The notes: a model not told the origin generated them from the sequence alone. A DNA stretch of 8,016 nucleotides from Mariprofundaceae bacterium (GCA_027035825.1 JALVTX010000140.1:1-8016); one strand, 5' to 3'. Numbered from the stretch's first letter, positions 1-8,016 are shown. Translations and numbers: made by a program.

Positions 1-2610
<2,610 letters not shown>

Positions 2611-2621
2611 GGGGTGTTGTG

Positions 2622-2627
2622 CTCCTT
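2622..2627 (-). promoter_or_regulatory. Shine-Dalgarno of secA
   Basis: AAGGAG on the minus strand lies 11 bases before the secA ATG. The match is good but the spacing is on the long side. It supports the start at 2610. Confidence 0.6.
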
Positions 2628-2762
2628 CGCCGCGACGGCTTGCGTTTCGCGGCGGCGCAAGCTAGCACGGCGCGGCAGGCGCGACAAAACTTGCGCCGGG
2701 CCCGGGCCGAATTTTTCATGTGACCATTCGTTGGTTTCCAAACAACAGGGCAGCACGAAAGG

Positions 2763-2791
2763 ATTCTATCGGCATGAAACGACTGTTGCAG
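2763..2791 (-). promoter_or_regulatory. Candidate sigma70-type promoter for secA
   Basis: Read on the minus strand, TAGAAT (2763-2768, 5 of 6 against TATAAT) is preceded by a 17-base spacer and CTGCAA (2786-2791, 3 of 6 against TTGACA). It lies in the gap between the aminotransferase and secA. It would start transcription near 2756 and give a leader of about 145 bases. The weak -35 box makes this tentative; transcription from further upstream is equally possible. Confidence 0.35.
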
Positions 2792-2949
2792 CATGGCGCG
2801 CTGCATTTCGCGGCGCCTGGCTTGCCTGCGCGGGCCGGATGCGCGCCTTCGGCCGCGAACCATGGCGATGGCCATGCTTCTTGCCTGCATGCGCGCCCCG
2901 ACCTCGCGCATCCCGCGCCAACCATCCGCGATCACATGAAACATCCGGC

Positions 2950-4095
2950 CTAGGGCCTACCCAGCCATGCGGCGATGCGGCGCACGCCCTCTTGCAGCGC
3001 CTCCAGCCCCGTGGCGTAGGAGAAGCGCACGTGCTCGGCCGCGCGGTGGGCGCCGAAGTCCTCGCCCGGGGTGACGGCCACGCCCGCCTCCTCCAGCATC
3101 CGCCAGCAGAACGCGCGCGAATCGTCGGTCAGGCGTGCCACGTTGGCGTAGATGTAGAACGCCCCCCTCGGCTCGACCACGATGTCGAAGCCGAGCGGGG
3201 GCAGCGCCTCCAGCAGGAACCGCCGGCGCTCGTCGTAGGCGCGGCGCATGGCCTCCACCTCGGCATCTGCCTCCAGCGCGGCGAGCGCCGCATGCTGCGA
3301 GAGCGTGGGCGCGGCGATGAAGATGTTCTGCATCACCCGCCGGCAGGCGTCCACCAGCCGCTCGGGCACGACGACCCAGCCGACGCGCCAGCCGGTCATC
3401 GCCCAGCGCTTGGAAAAGCCATTGACGACGATGGCTTCGTCGTCGAAGGCCAGCGCCGTCGGCGGTTTCGCGCCGTAGGTCAGGCCGTGGTAGATCTCGT
3501 CGGAAATCAGGGTGCAGCCGCGCTCGCGGCAGGCGCGGGCCAGCGCCGTCAGTTGGTCTTCGTCCACCAGCGTGCCGGTGGGGTTGCCGGGGTTGATGAC
3601 GACCGCCGCGCGCATGCCCTCCCGCCAGTGGCGTTGCAGGTGCCCGGCCGAGAGGTGGTAGCCGCTTTCCGGCCCCACCGGCGCGTTGACGGGCTCGCCG
3701 CCGGCCAGGCGGACGAAGTTGCGCTGGCAGGGGTAGCCGGGGTCGGGCAGCAGCACGGATTCGCCGGCCTCCAGCAGCACGGCGTAGAGCATCGAGAAGG
3801 CCCCGGAGGTGCCCGGCGTCACGAGGATGCGCCCGGCGTCCACGCGCACGCCGTATTCGCGCGCATACCAGTCCGCCAGCGCCTGTTGCAGCGCGGGCAG
3901 GCCGGTGGACGGGGTGTAGAACTGTCCCAGCTCGTCCAGCGCGTGGTGCGCGGCCCGGATGACGGGCGCAGGCGTGGGGAAGTCCGGCTCGCCGATTTCC
4001 ATGTGGATGATGGTTCGGCCCGTCGCCTCCAGCTCCCTGCCGCGCTCCAGGAGCTGCATCACGCGGAACGGCTCGATGGCGTCAATGCGTCGCAT
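2950..4095 (-). CDS. Class I PLP-dependent aminotransferase (AspC/AlaT-like, COG0436 type)
   Basis: This 381-residue cytoplasmic enzyme belongs to the fold-type I aminotransferases, which move an amino group between an amino acid and a 2-oxo acid using pyridoxal phosphate. Visible landmarks are IGEPDFPTP at 34-42, the phosphate-contacting GTSGAF at 95-100, NPGNPTG at 168-174 (Asn171), SDEIY at 198-202 (Asp199 binds the pyridine nitrogen, Tyr202), the Schiff-base lysine in NGFSKRWAMTGWRVGW (Lys229, with Arg237), and the substrate-carboxylate arginine in VRFSYA (Arg357). The length fits the family. Every catalytic residue is present, so it should be active. The substrate cannot be read from the sequence; Asp, Ala, Met or aromatic donors are all possible, so no symbol is given. 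The ATG is the only reasonable start, because a TAG lies in frame four codons upstream. No clear Shine-Dalgarno is visible. It is co-oriented with secA but separated from it by 339 bases, so a shared operon is doubtful. Confidence 0.93.
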   Translation of the reverse strand: MRRIDAIEPFRVMQLLERGRELEATGRTIIHMEIGEPDFPTPAPVIRAAHHALDELGQFYTPSTGLPALQQALADWYAREYGVRVDAGRILVTPGTSGAFSMLYAVLLEAGESVLLPDPGYPCQRNFVRLAGGEPVNAPVGPESGYHLSAGHLQRHWREGMRAAVVINPGNPTGTLVDEDQLTALARACRERGCTLISDEIYHGLTYGAKPPTALAFDDEAIVVNGFSKRWAMTGWRVGWVVVPERLVDACRRVMQNIFIAAPTLSQHAALAALEADAEVEAMRRAYDERRRFLLEALPPLGFDIVVEPRGAFYIYANVARLTDDSRAFCWRMLEEAGVAVTPGEDFGAHRAAEHVRFSYATGLEALQEGVRRIAAWLGRP

Positions 4096-4105
4096 GCGTG
4101 CATGC
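4092..4105. repeat. Paired GCATGC palindromes in the divergent gap
   Basis: Two GCATGC hexamers, each self-complementary, are separated by GT. They cover the start codon of the aminotransferase and the first bases upstream. The whole block is also nearly an inverted repeat of itself. It sits in a gap of only 36 bases between two divergent genes, so it could be an operator. It could equally be chance in GC-rich DNA where GCATG words are common. Confidence 0.25.
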
Positions 4106-4131
4106 TAGCCCAGCTTGGGTAGAGTTGTCGC

Positions 4132-4356
4132 ATGGTCATGGACTGCGCCATGCACGACGTGTTTGAGGCTGCCGCCACGCTGCGGCGCGTCTGCCGCGTG
4201 TGCTGGCAAAAGGCGGGGCAGCGCCGGGAGATGCGCGCCACGCCGCTGGACTGGTCGGTGCGCGACGGCGAGGAGTGGGGCGTCTGGCGCGCCGAGGGCG
4301 GCGAGCTCGTCGAGCTCCGGCTGGCGGATGTCACCAAGCTCGAAATGGCGGACTAA
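4132..4356 (+). CDS. Rof/YaeO-like Rho-binding antiterminator family protein
   Basis: This 74-residue cytoplasmic protein resembles the Rof (YaeO) family, small proteins that bind the Rho transcription terminator and inhibit it. The N-terminus VMDCAMHDVFEAA matches the family pattern of a cysteine followed by an aspartate and glutamate before a short helix (Cys5, Asp9, Glu12). The C-terminal half, EEWGVWRAEGGELVELRL then ADVTKLE, parallels the E. coli strands EYLVVEAAGETRELRLDKI. Length (74 against 84-86) and the expected Sm-like barrel also fit. Rho inhibition is inferred from resemblance alone. The start may be the ATG at 4132 or the one at 4138; GGGTAGAG a short way upstream fits 4132 better. 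The stop is two bases before hemJ, so the two genes are very probably co-transcribed and translationally coupled. The aminotransferase is divergent, with only 36 bases between starts. Confidence 0.6.
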   Translation: MVMDCAMHDVFEAAATLRRVCRVCWQKAGQRREMRATPLDWSVRDGEEWGVWRAEGGELVELRLADVTKLEMAD

Positions 4357-4358
4357 AC

Positions 4359-4781
4359 ATGCTCTGGGTCAAGGCGTTTCATATCATCGCGATGGTGTCG
4401 TGGTTCGCGGGGCTGTTCTACCTGCCGCGCATCTTCGTCTATCACGCCCAGGCGCCGGAGGCGGCGGTGCAGGCGCAGTTCTGCGTGATGGAGCGCAAGC
4501 TCTACCGCTACATCATGAACCCGGCGATGATGCTCACCATCGCGCTTGGCCTGTGGCTGGCCTGGCGCGAGTGGGACATGATTTCCGACGGCTACTGGTT
4601 TCACGCCAAGATGGCGCTGGTGGCGCTGCTGGTGGCGTATCACCTCGCCTGCGGCCGCTTCGTGCGGGTCTTCGCCGAGGGGCGGAACACCCGCCCGCAT
4701 CGCTTCTATCGCATGTTCAACGAAGTCCCGACGCTGATTCTGGTCGCCGTGGTGATTCTGGTGGTGGTCAAGCCCTTTTGA
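4359..4781 (+). CDS. hemJ: HemJ-type membrane protein (CopD family, protoporphyrinogen IX oxidase)
   Basis: HemJ is an inner-membrane protein that oxidises protoporphyrinogen IX to protoporphyrin IX in haem synthesis, in bacteria without HemY or HemG. The 140-residue sequence has family hallmarks: MLWVKAFHIIAMVSWFAG at the start (His8, a likely haem ligand), YLPRIFVYH at 21-29, ERKLYRYIMNPAM at 45-57, FHAKM at 81-85 (Lys84), and FYRMFNEVPT at 116-125. Four hydrophobic stretches suit four transmembrane helices: about 7-28, 53-70, 82-102 and 123-137. The length is typical. The ATG is fixed by the conserved N-terminus and follows the upstream stop by two bases. Only a weak GGCGG lies before it, so coupling to the upstream gene is likely. 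It is convergent with the RelE gene, the stop codons being four bases apart. Older annotation calls this family UPF0093 or CopD domain; a copper role is less likely. Confidence 0.85.
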   Translation: MLWVKAFHIIAMVSWFAGLFYLPRIFVYHAQAPEAAVQAQFCVMERKLYRYIMNPAMMLTIALGLWLAWREWDMISDGYWFHAKMALVALLVAYHLACGRFVRVFAEGRNTRPHRFYRMFNEVPTLILVAVVILVVVKPF

Positions 4782-4785
4782 GTGC

Positions 4786-5085
4786 TCAGGCCGGGTCGCG
4801 ACGCTGGCCGGCCCGGCGATACACCTCGTTCTTGTCCCGCCGCCCCACGGCGATGACCAGCAGCGCCGGCTCACCCTCCAGGACTTCATACACGAGCCGG
4901 TAGCCGCTGTTGCGCAACTTGATTTTGTAGTGATGCCGGAAGCCGCGAAGCCGGCAGGAAGGAACCTCGGGATGATCCAGCCGTTCGAGCAGTTTTCGTT
5001 TCAGGCGTTCGCGAATGCTGTTGTCGAGCGCGCGCCATTCCTTGAGCGCACTGGGCAGGAATTTCAGCGCGTAGTCATAGCTCAT
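4786..5085 (-). CDS. relE: RelE family mRNA interferase toxin
   Basis: RelE toxins enter the ribosomal A site and cut mRNA there. This 99-residue protein follows E. coli RelE closely: ALKEWRAL at 13-20, LKRKLLERL at 28-36, CRLRGFR at 44-50, YKIKLRNSGYRLVYEV at 53-68 and VGRRDKNEVY at 80-89. Residues matching those important for E. coli RelE are present: Lys54, Lys56, Arg63, Arg83 and Tyr89 (E. coli Lys52, Lys54, Arg61, Arg81, Tyr87). The toxin therefore looks intact. Its ATG lies inside the end of the antitoxin gene, and the two frames overlap by 11 bases, so translation is probably coupled. The tail after residue 90 (RAGQRRDPA) is basic and not conserved. The stop is four bases from that of hemJ, and no terminator is visible between them. 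Confidence 0.93.
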   Translation of the reverse strand: MSYDYALKFLPSALKEWRALDNSIRERLKRKLLERLDHPEVPSCRLRGFRHHYKIKLRNSGYRLVYEVLEGEPALLVIAVGRRDKNEVYRRAGQRRDPA

Positions 5086-5326
5086 CCGGGTTCACCGGAA
5101 TGGCCTGCTCCCGCTCCGCCTCGCGCTCGCGGATCAGCACCGCCAACTGGTGGTCGTCGATTTGTTCCATCATTTCCTCGAACCGATCGGCCGGCACCAG
5201 ATACGCCGTCGGCGTGTTGTGATTGAGAATGGCGACCGGTTCGCCATCCGCCTGCTCGATCAGAGCGCTCGGATTGCGCTTGAGCTCGGAAATGCTGGCC
5301 GACAGCGAAGCCAGGACAGACTTCAT
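5075..5326 (-). CDS. Phd/YefM (StbD-like) family antitoxin of the RelE toxin
   Basis: This 83-residue antitoxin should bind and neutralise the RelE toxin encoded just downstream and repress its own operon. The N-terminal half carries the Phd/YefM pattern: a short strand, SISELKRNPSALIEQADGEP at 11-30, VAILNHNTPTAYLVP at 31-45 and the helix FEEMMEQIDD at 49-58. The C-terminal third, LIREREAEREQ then IPVNPDEL, is charged and expected to be flexible, as for toxin-wrapping tails. Its last residues resemble the PVRVTLDEL ending of E. coli RelB, although RelB itself has a ribbon-helix-helix DNA-binding domain. The start is set by a strong AAGGAGG five bases upstream. It is the first gene of a two-gene operon, with an AT-rich promoter/operator immediately upstream. 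Confidence 0.9.
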   Translation of the reverse strand: MKSVLASLSASISELKRNPSALIEQADGEPVAILNHNTPTAYLVPADRFEEMMEQIDDHQLAVLIREREAEREQAIPVNPDEL

Positions 5327-5331
5327 AAGCG

Positions 5332-5338
5332 CCTCCTT
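5332..5338 (-). promoter_or_regulatory. Strong Shine-Dalgarno of the antitoxin gene
   Basis: AAGGAGG on the minus strand lies five bases before the antitoxin ATG. It is the best ribosome-binding site in the window and fixes the start. It contrasts with the toxin gene, which has no separate site of comparable strength. This fits the usual need for excess antitoxin. Confidence 0.75.
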
Positions 5339-5345
5339 GGCGAGA

Positions 5346-5372
5346 AATATCGAGCTTATATTGGCTCATATT
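5346..5372. promoter_or_regulatory. Inverted repeat, candidate operator of the toxin-antitoxin operon
   Basis: On the plus strand AATATCGAGC, an 8-base AT-only centre (with one G) and GCTCATATT form an imperfect inverted repeat, AATAT(C)GAGC / GCTCATATT, with a single-base bulge in one arm. It lies 20 bases upstream of the antitoxin ATG and overlaps the likely -10 region. That is where Phd/YefM-type antitoxins bind to repress their own operons. The binding protein is inferred; the repeat is seen. Confidence 0.55.
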
Positions 5373-5386
5373 TACGGTCAGTTCAA
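5355..5386 (-). promoter_or_regulatory. Candidate promoter of the toxin-antitoxin operon
   Basis: On the minus strand TTGAAC (5381-5386, 4 of 6 against TTGACA) precedes two overlapping -10 options: AATATA (5357-5362, 18-base spacer, weak) and TATAAG (5355-5360, 5 of 6, but a 20-base spacer). The 60 bases at 5341-5400 are about 45 percent GC by count, well below the surroundings. Neither pairing is ideal, so the exact boxes are uncertain, but a promoter somewhere here is likely. Confidence 0.4.
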
Positions 5387-5449
5387 GTGAGTCGGCCGCA
5401 ATGGCGTTGCACCGCGTTCATCGTGATTTCTGTTGACCACACTGATGGC

Positions 5450-5465
5450 GGAGGGCCGGCCCCCC
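5450..5465. repeat. GC-rich palindrome downstream of gcvPB
   Basis: GGGCCGGCCC (5453-5462) is a perfect palindrome, extended to 16 bases with one mismatched pair. It lies about 15 bases past the gcvPB stop, where a terminator would be expected. There is no T run after it on the minus strand and no real loop, so it is not a canonical intrinsic terminator. It could stall polymerase or protect the 3' end. The rest of 5387-5479 shows nothing further. Confidence 0.3.
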
Positions 5466-5479
5466 TTCAGTACAGCGGT

Positions 5480-6988
5480 TCATCCTGCTTCATTTGCAGT
5501 GGTTGGACGATCATTCCATACCAGCACCGGCCTCCTGGCCGCTTGGGTTTCATCCAGGCGGCGGCGGATGGGCAGCCGGGGCGCGTTGAGAATGTCCTCC
5601 ACCTCACCCGCCTCGCACTGGCGGGCAATCTCCAGCATCGCGTCGCAGAAGGCGTCCAGCGTCTCGCGCGATTCGGTCTCGGTCGGCTCGATCAGCATCG
5701 CGCCATGCACGATGAGCGGGAAATAGACCGTCATCGGGTGGAAGCCCAAATCAATCAGGCGCTTGGCGATGTCCAGCGTCTTCACGCCGTGGCGGTGCTG
5801 GTATTCGTCCGTGAACAGGCATTCGTGCTTGCACAGGCCCGGGAACGGGGCATGGAAGGCGCCCTCCAGCCGCGCGCGCACGTAGTTGGCGTTCAGCACC
5901 GCGTCCTCGGCGATGCGGTGCAGGTGCTCGCGGCCGAAGGCCATGATGTAGGCCGCGGCGCGCAGCAGCACGCCCACCTGCCCCAGGCCGCCGAACACGG
6001 GGCCGATGCTCTGCGGCGATTCGCGCACGATGCGGTAGCGCGCGCCATCTTCCGCCCCCACCTTCTCGATGCGCGGCACGGGCAGGAACGGAGCCAGCGC
6101 ATCGCACACCGCCACCGGCCCCGCGCCGGGGCCGCCGCCGCCGTGCGGGGTGGAGAAGGTCTTGTGCACGTTGATGTGCAGGCAATCGATGCCCATGTCG
6201 CCGGGCCGCGCGACGCCGACCAGCGCGTTCAGGTTGGCGCCGTCGCCATACACCAAGCCGCCCGCCTCGTGCACCAGCCGGCAGATTTCTGCGATGTCGG
6301 ACTCGAACATGCCGGTGGTGTTCGGGTTGGTGAGCATCAGCGCCGCCGTTTCGTCGTCCAGGTGCGCTTTCAGCACGTCCAGGTCAATGCGGCCGTTGGG
6401 CGCGGACTTCAGCTCCACCGTGTGCATGCCGGCCAGCACGGCGCTGGCGGGGTTGGTGCCGTGCGCGGAATCTGGCACCAGCACCTTGCGCCGTTTCGCA
6501 TCGCCGCGCGAGGCATGCCAGGCGCGGATCATCATCATGCCGGTGAGCTCGCCGTGGGCGCCGGCGGCCGGTTGCAAGGTGACGTGCGGCAGGCCCGCGA
6601 TCTCGCCCAGCCACTGTTGCAGATCGAAGAGCAGGCCAAGCAGCCCCTGCGCCGTCTCCTCTGGCTGCTCGGGGTGCAAGAGCGCCAGCCCCGGCAGGCG
6701 CGCGACCTGCTCGTTGACGCGCGGGTTGTATTTCATGGTGCAGGAGCCGAGCGGGTAGAAGCCGGTCTCGATGCCGTGGTTCCACTGGCTCAGGCGCACG
6801 AAATGGCGCACCACCTCCGGCTCCGACAGGCCCGGAATGCCGGCGGGGGCCTGCCGCGCGAAGGCGGCGAGCGCGGCCGGGGGCTCGGCGTCCAGCCCCG
6901 GCAGCGCGATGGCGGCGCTCTCCGCGTGCGCCTGCTCGAAGAGCAGCGGCTCCTCGTGCTGGATGCCGGAAACGGCCGACGGCTTCAC
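5480..6988 (-). CDS. gcvPB: Glycine dehydrogenase (decarboxylating) subunit 2, P-protein beta
   Basis: GcvPB is the PLP-carrying subunit of the two-subunit P-protein. With GcvPA it decarboxylates glycine and passes the aminomethyl group to the lipoyl arm of the H-protein. The 502 residues show EEPLLFE near 12-18, ETGFYPLGSCTMKYNPRVNE at 74-93, AGAHGELTGMMMIRAWH at 142-158, DSAHGTNPASA at 173-183, LTNPNTTGMFE at 219-229, YGDGANLNA at 247-255, the PLP lysine in HINVHKTFSTPHGGGGPG (Lys276), and PTETESRETLDAF at 435-447. The start is a GTG at 6986-6988 whose last bases overlap the gcvPA stop (GTGA). A GGAGG seven bases upstream (6996-7000) supports it. The same frame stays open further upstream over gcvPA, but that part is out-of-frame shadow with no family resemblance. 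The gene appears intact and is coupled to gcvPA. Confidence 0.96.
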   Translation of the reverse strand: MKPSAVSGIQHEEPLLFEQAHAESAAIALPGLDAEPPAALAAFARQAPAGIPGLSEPEVVRHFVRLSQWNHGIETGFYPLGSCTMKYNPRVNEQVARLPGLALLHPEQPEETAQGLLGLLFDLQQWLGEIAGLPHVTLQPAAGAHGELTGMMMIRAWHASRGDAKRRKVLVPDSAHGTNPASAVLAGMHTVELKSAPNGRIDLDVLKAHLDDETAALMLTNPNTTGMFESDIAEICRLVHEAGGLVYGDGANLNALVGVARPGDMGIDCLHINVHKTFSTPHGGGGPGAGPVAVCDALAPFLPVPRIEKVGAEDGARYRIVRESPQSIGPVFGGLGQVGVLLRAAAYIMAFGREHLHRIAEDAVLNANYVRARLEGAFHAPFPGLCKHECLFTDEYQHRHGVKTLDIAKRLIDLGFHPMTVYFPLIVHGAMLIEPTETESRETLDAFCDAMLEIARQCEAGEVEDILNAPRLPIRRRLDETQAARRPVLVWNDRPTTANEAG

Positions 6989-8016
6989 AGCGAGGCCTCC
7001 AGGGCCGCGCGCCAGTCCGCGATGTCCTCGGCGTCCAGCATCTCGGTCGCGGCCACCAGCAGGTGGCGCGGTTCTGCCTCCGGTTCCAACCGCTCCAGCG
7101 GGATGCCGGCGAAGATGTCGCGCTCGGCGGCCAGCTTCAGGAAGCGCTCGCGCGCTTCCTGGTCGGCAAAGCTGATGACCGTCTCGTTGTAGCGCGCTCC
7201 GTCGGCGGCCGTCACGCCATCGGGCAGGTTCTCCGTCAGCCGCGCCAGCGCCGCGGCCGAGCGGCGGGCCACCTCGGCCAGCCCCGCATCGCCCATGAGC
7301 ACCAGGTAGCAGGCGTTGGCCGTGGTCATCAGCCCCTGGTTGGAGCAGATGTTGCTGGTCGCCTTCTCGCGCCGGATGTGCTGCTCGCGGGTGGAGAGCG
7401 TGAGCACGAAGCCGCGCTTGCCGTCGGCGTCCGTGGTCATGCCGCACACGCGGCCGGGCATCTGGCGCATGTATTTCTGGCGGGTGGCGAACAGGCCGAT
7501 GTGCGGCCCGCCGAAACCCATCGGGATGCCCAGCGCCTGCCCGGATCCGCAGGCGATGTCGGCACCGAACTCGCCGGGCGGCGCAATCAGGCCGAAGGCC
7601 GTGGCGTCGCCGAAGGCGACCACCATCAGGCTGCGGTGCGCATCGCATGCGGCGCGGATGGGCGCAAGGTCATAGACGGCGCCGAAGGCGTCCGGGTACT
7701 GGACGATGACGCAAGCCGTTTCGTCGGTCACGGCGGCGGCCACGGCCTGGGGATCGGTGGCAAAGTCGCGGACGTCTACCTCGTCCACCGCGCCGTCCTG
7801 CTGCGACAGGTAGTTGGCCGTCACCCGCCGCCAGGCCGGGTGCACGCCGCGCGAGACGAGCACGCGGGGCTTGCGGGTGACGCGGCGGGCCATCAGCGCC
7901 GCCTCGGCCACGCTGGTGGCGGCGTCGTACATCGAGGCGTTGGCCACCTCCATGCCGGTCAGCCGCGCCACCATGGTCTGGAACTCGAACAGCGCCTGGA
8001 GCGTGCCCTGGCTGAT
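6985..8016 (-). CDS. gcvPA: Glycine dehydrogenase (decarboxylating) subunit 1, P-protein alpha (5' end outside window)
   Basis: GcvPA is the partner of GcvPB in the split P-protein of the glycine cleavage system. The frame is open from the window edge, and 343 residues are visible. The family is usually about 440-455 long, so roughly 100-115 N-terminal residues are missing. The visible part begins ISQGTLQALFEFQTMVARLTG, followed by VANASMYDAAT, VQYPDAFGAVYDL near 105-117, GFGGPHIGLFATRQKYMRQ near 167-185, GKRGFVLTLSTREQ near 199-212 and HIRREKATSNICSNQ near 213-227, a P-protein signature. This subunit has no Schiff-base lysine in the family. It ends DWRAALEASL, and its TGA overlaps the gcvPB GTG by four bases. 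No frameshift or internal stop is seen. Upstream gcvT and gcvH would be expected beyond the right edge, but they cannot be seen. Confidence 0.96.
   Translation of the reverse strand: MSQGTLQALFEFQTMVARLTGMEVANASMYDAATSVAEAALMARRVTRKPRVLVSRGVHPAWRRVTANYLSQQDGAVDEVDVRDFATDPQAVAAAVTDETACVIVQYPDAFGAVYDLAPIRAACDAHRSLMVVAFGDATAFGLIAPPGEFGADIACGSGQALGIPMGFGGPHIGLFATRQKYMRQMPGRVCGMTTDADGKRGFVLTLSTREQHIRREKATSNICSNQGLMTTANACYLVLMGDAGLAEVARRSAAALARLTENLPDGVTAADGARYNETVISFADQEARERFLKLAAERDIFAGIPLERLEPEAEPRHLLVAATEMLDAEDIADWRAALEASL
6996..7000 (-). promoter_or_regulatory. Shine-Dalgarno deciding the GTG start of gcvPB
   Basis: GGAGG on the minus strand, within the last codons of gcvPA, lies seven bases before the GTG at 6988. 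It favours this non-ATG start over any longer reading of the open frame. Confidence 0.65.

Larger units (their letters stand above)
2611..2949. other. secA upstream leader / intergenic region, no convincing gene
   Basis: This is a 339-base gap between the aminotransferase stop and the secA start, both on the minus strand. It contains the candidate secA promoter and ribosome-binding site, a small hairpin-capable inverted repeat CATGGC-GATG-GCCATG (2861-2876), and several copies of short words such as GCATG and ATGCGCGCC. Short open frames exist on both strands (minus 2925-2716 and 2944-2441, plus 2720-2953). They are rich in Arg, Ala and Cys, lack good ribosome-binding sites and resemble no family I know. 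I see no SecM-type arrest motif. A GGCCCGGGCC-type palindrome near 2698-2708, followed by a short T run on the plus strand, has no loop and no plus-strand gene to terminate. Confidence 0.6.

Noticed and set aside
2695..2716. A GC-rich palindrome followed by a T run on the plus strand, resembling a terminator.
   Set aside because: The palindrome has no loop, the T run is offset by several bases, and no plus-strand gene lies upstream to be terminated.
4115..4903. Longer plus-strand frames over the rof-like gene and hemJ, including a 193-codon frame that ends with HemJ.
   Set aside because: The portion before 4359 is out-of-frame shadow of the rof-like gene. HemJ family similarity starts exactly at the ATG at 4359, so a fusion is not supported.
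5150..7192. A 680-codon plus-strand open frame antisense to the antitoxin, gcvPB and the end of gcvPA.
   Set aside because: It has the same antisense-shadow composition. It crosses the AT-rich operator and two well-supported minus-strand genes and shows no recognisable domain.
6989..7648. N-terminal extension of the gcvPB frame over gcvPA, giving a 722-residue reading.
   Set aside because: The extra 220 residues are Arg/His-rich shadow of gcvPA. Family similarity begins only after the GTG at 6988.

Overview
The window looks like a chromosomal housekeeping segment from a high-GC proteobacterium. The best guess is a gammaproteobacterium, or a betaproteobacterium of the Nitrosomonadales type. 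This rests on an E. coli-like SecA with a C-terminal zinc-binding tail, a Rof-like Rho-binding protein, a HemJ-type CopD-family membrane protein and a two-subunit (split) glycine decarboxylase P-protein. Taxonomy is inferred from gene content only.

Layout from left to right. Positions 1-2610 (minus) hold nearly all of secA; the gene runs off the left edge inside its last zinc-binding motif. Positions 2611-2949 are a 339-base secA leader with a plausible promoter and no convincing gene. Positions 2950-4095 (minus) encode a class I PLP-dependent aminotransferase with all key active-site residues. A 36-base divergent gap separates it from a plus-strand pair: a small Rof-like protein (4132-4356) followed two bases later by hemJ (4359-4781). 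Four bases after hemJ, in convergent orientation, lies a type II toxin-antitoxin operon on the minus strand: a Phd/YefM-type antitoxin (5075-5326) and a RelE toxin (4786-5085), overlapping by 11 bases. An AT-rich promoter/operator with an inverted repeat precedes it. Positions 5480-8016 (minus) carry gcvPB and the 3' part of gcvPA, whose stop and start codons overlap by 4 bases; gcvPA runs off the right edge.

Functionally, SecA drives preprotein export, HemJ carries out a late haem-biosynthesis oxidation, and GcvPA/GcvPB form the decarboxylating P-protein of the glycine cleavage system. The toxin-antitoxin pair is the only accessory-type element. No CRISPR array, insertion sequence, tRNA or rRNA was seen. 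I do not see a wholly new system. The least ordinary points are the tight rof-hemJ pairing, the RelB-like tail on a Phd/YefM-type antitoxin with its operator, and the minimal 36-base divergent gap. Very long antisense open frames over secA, the aminotransferase and gcvPB are best explained by high GC content.
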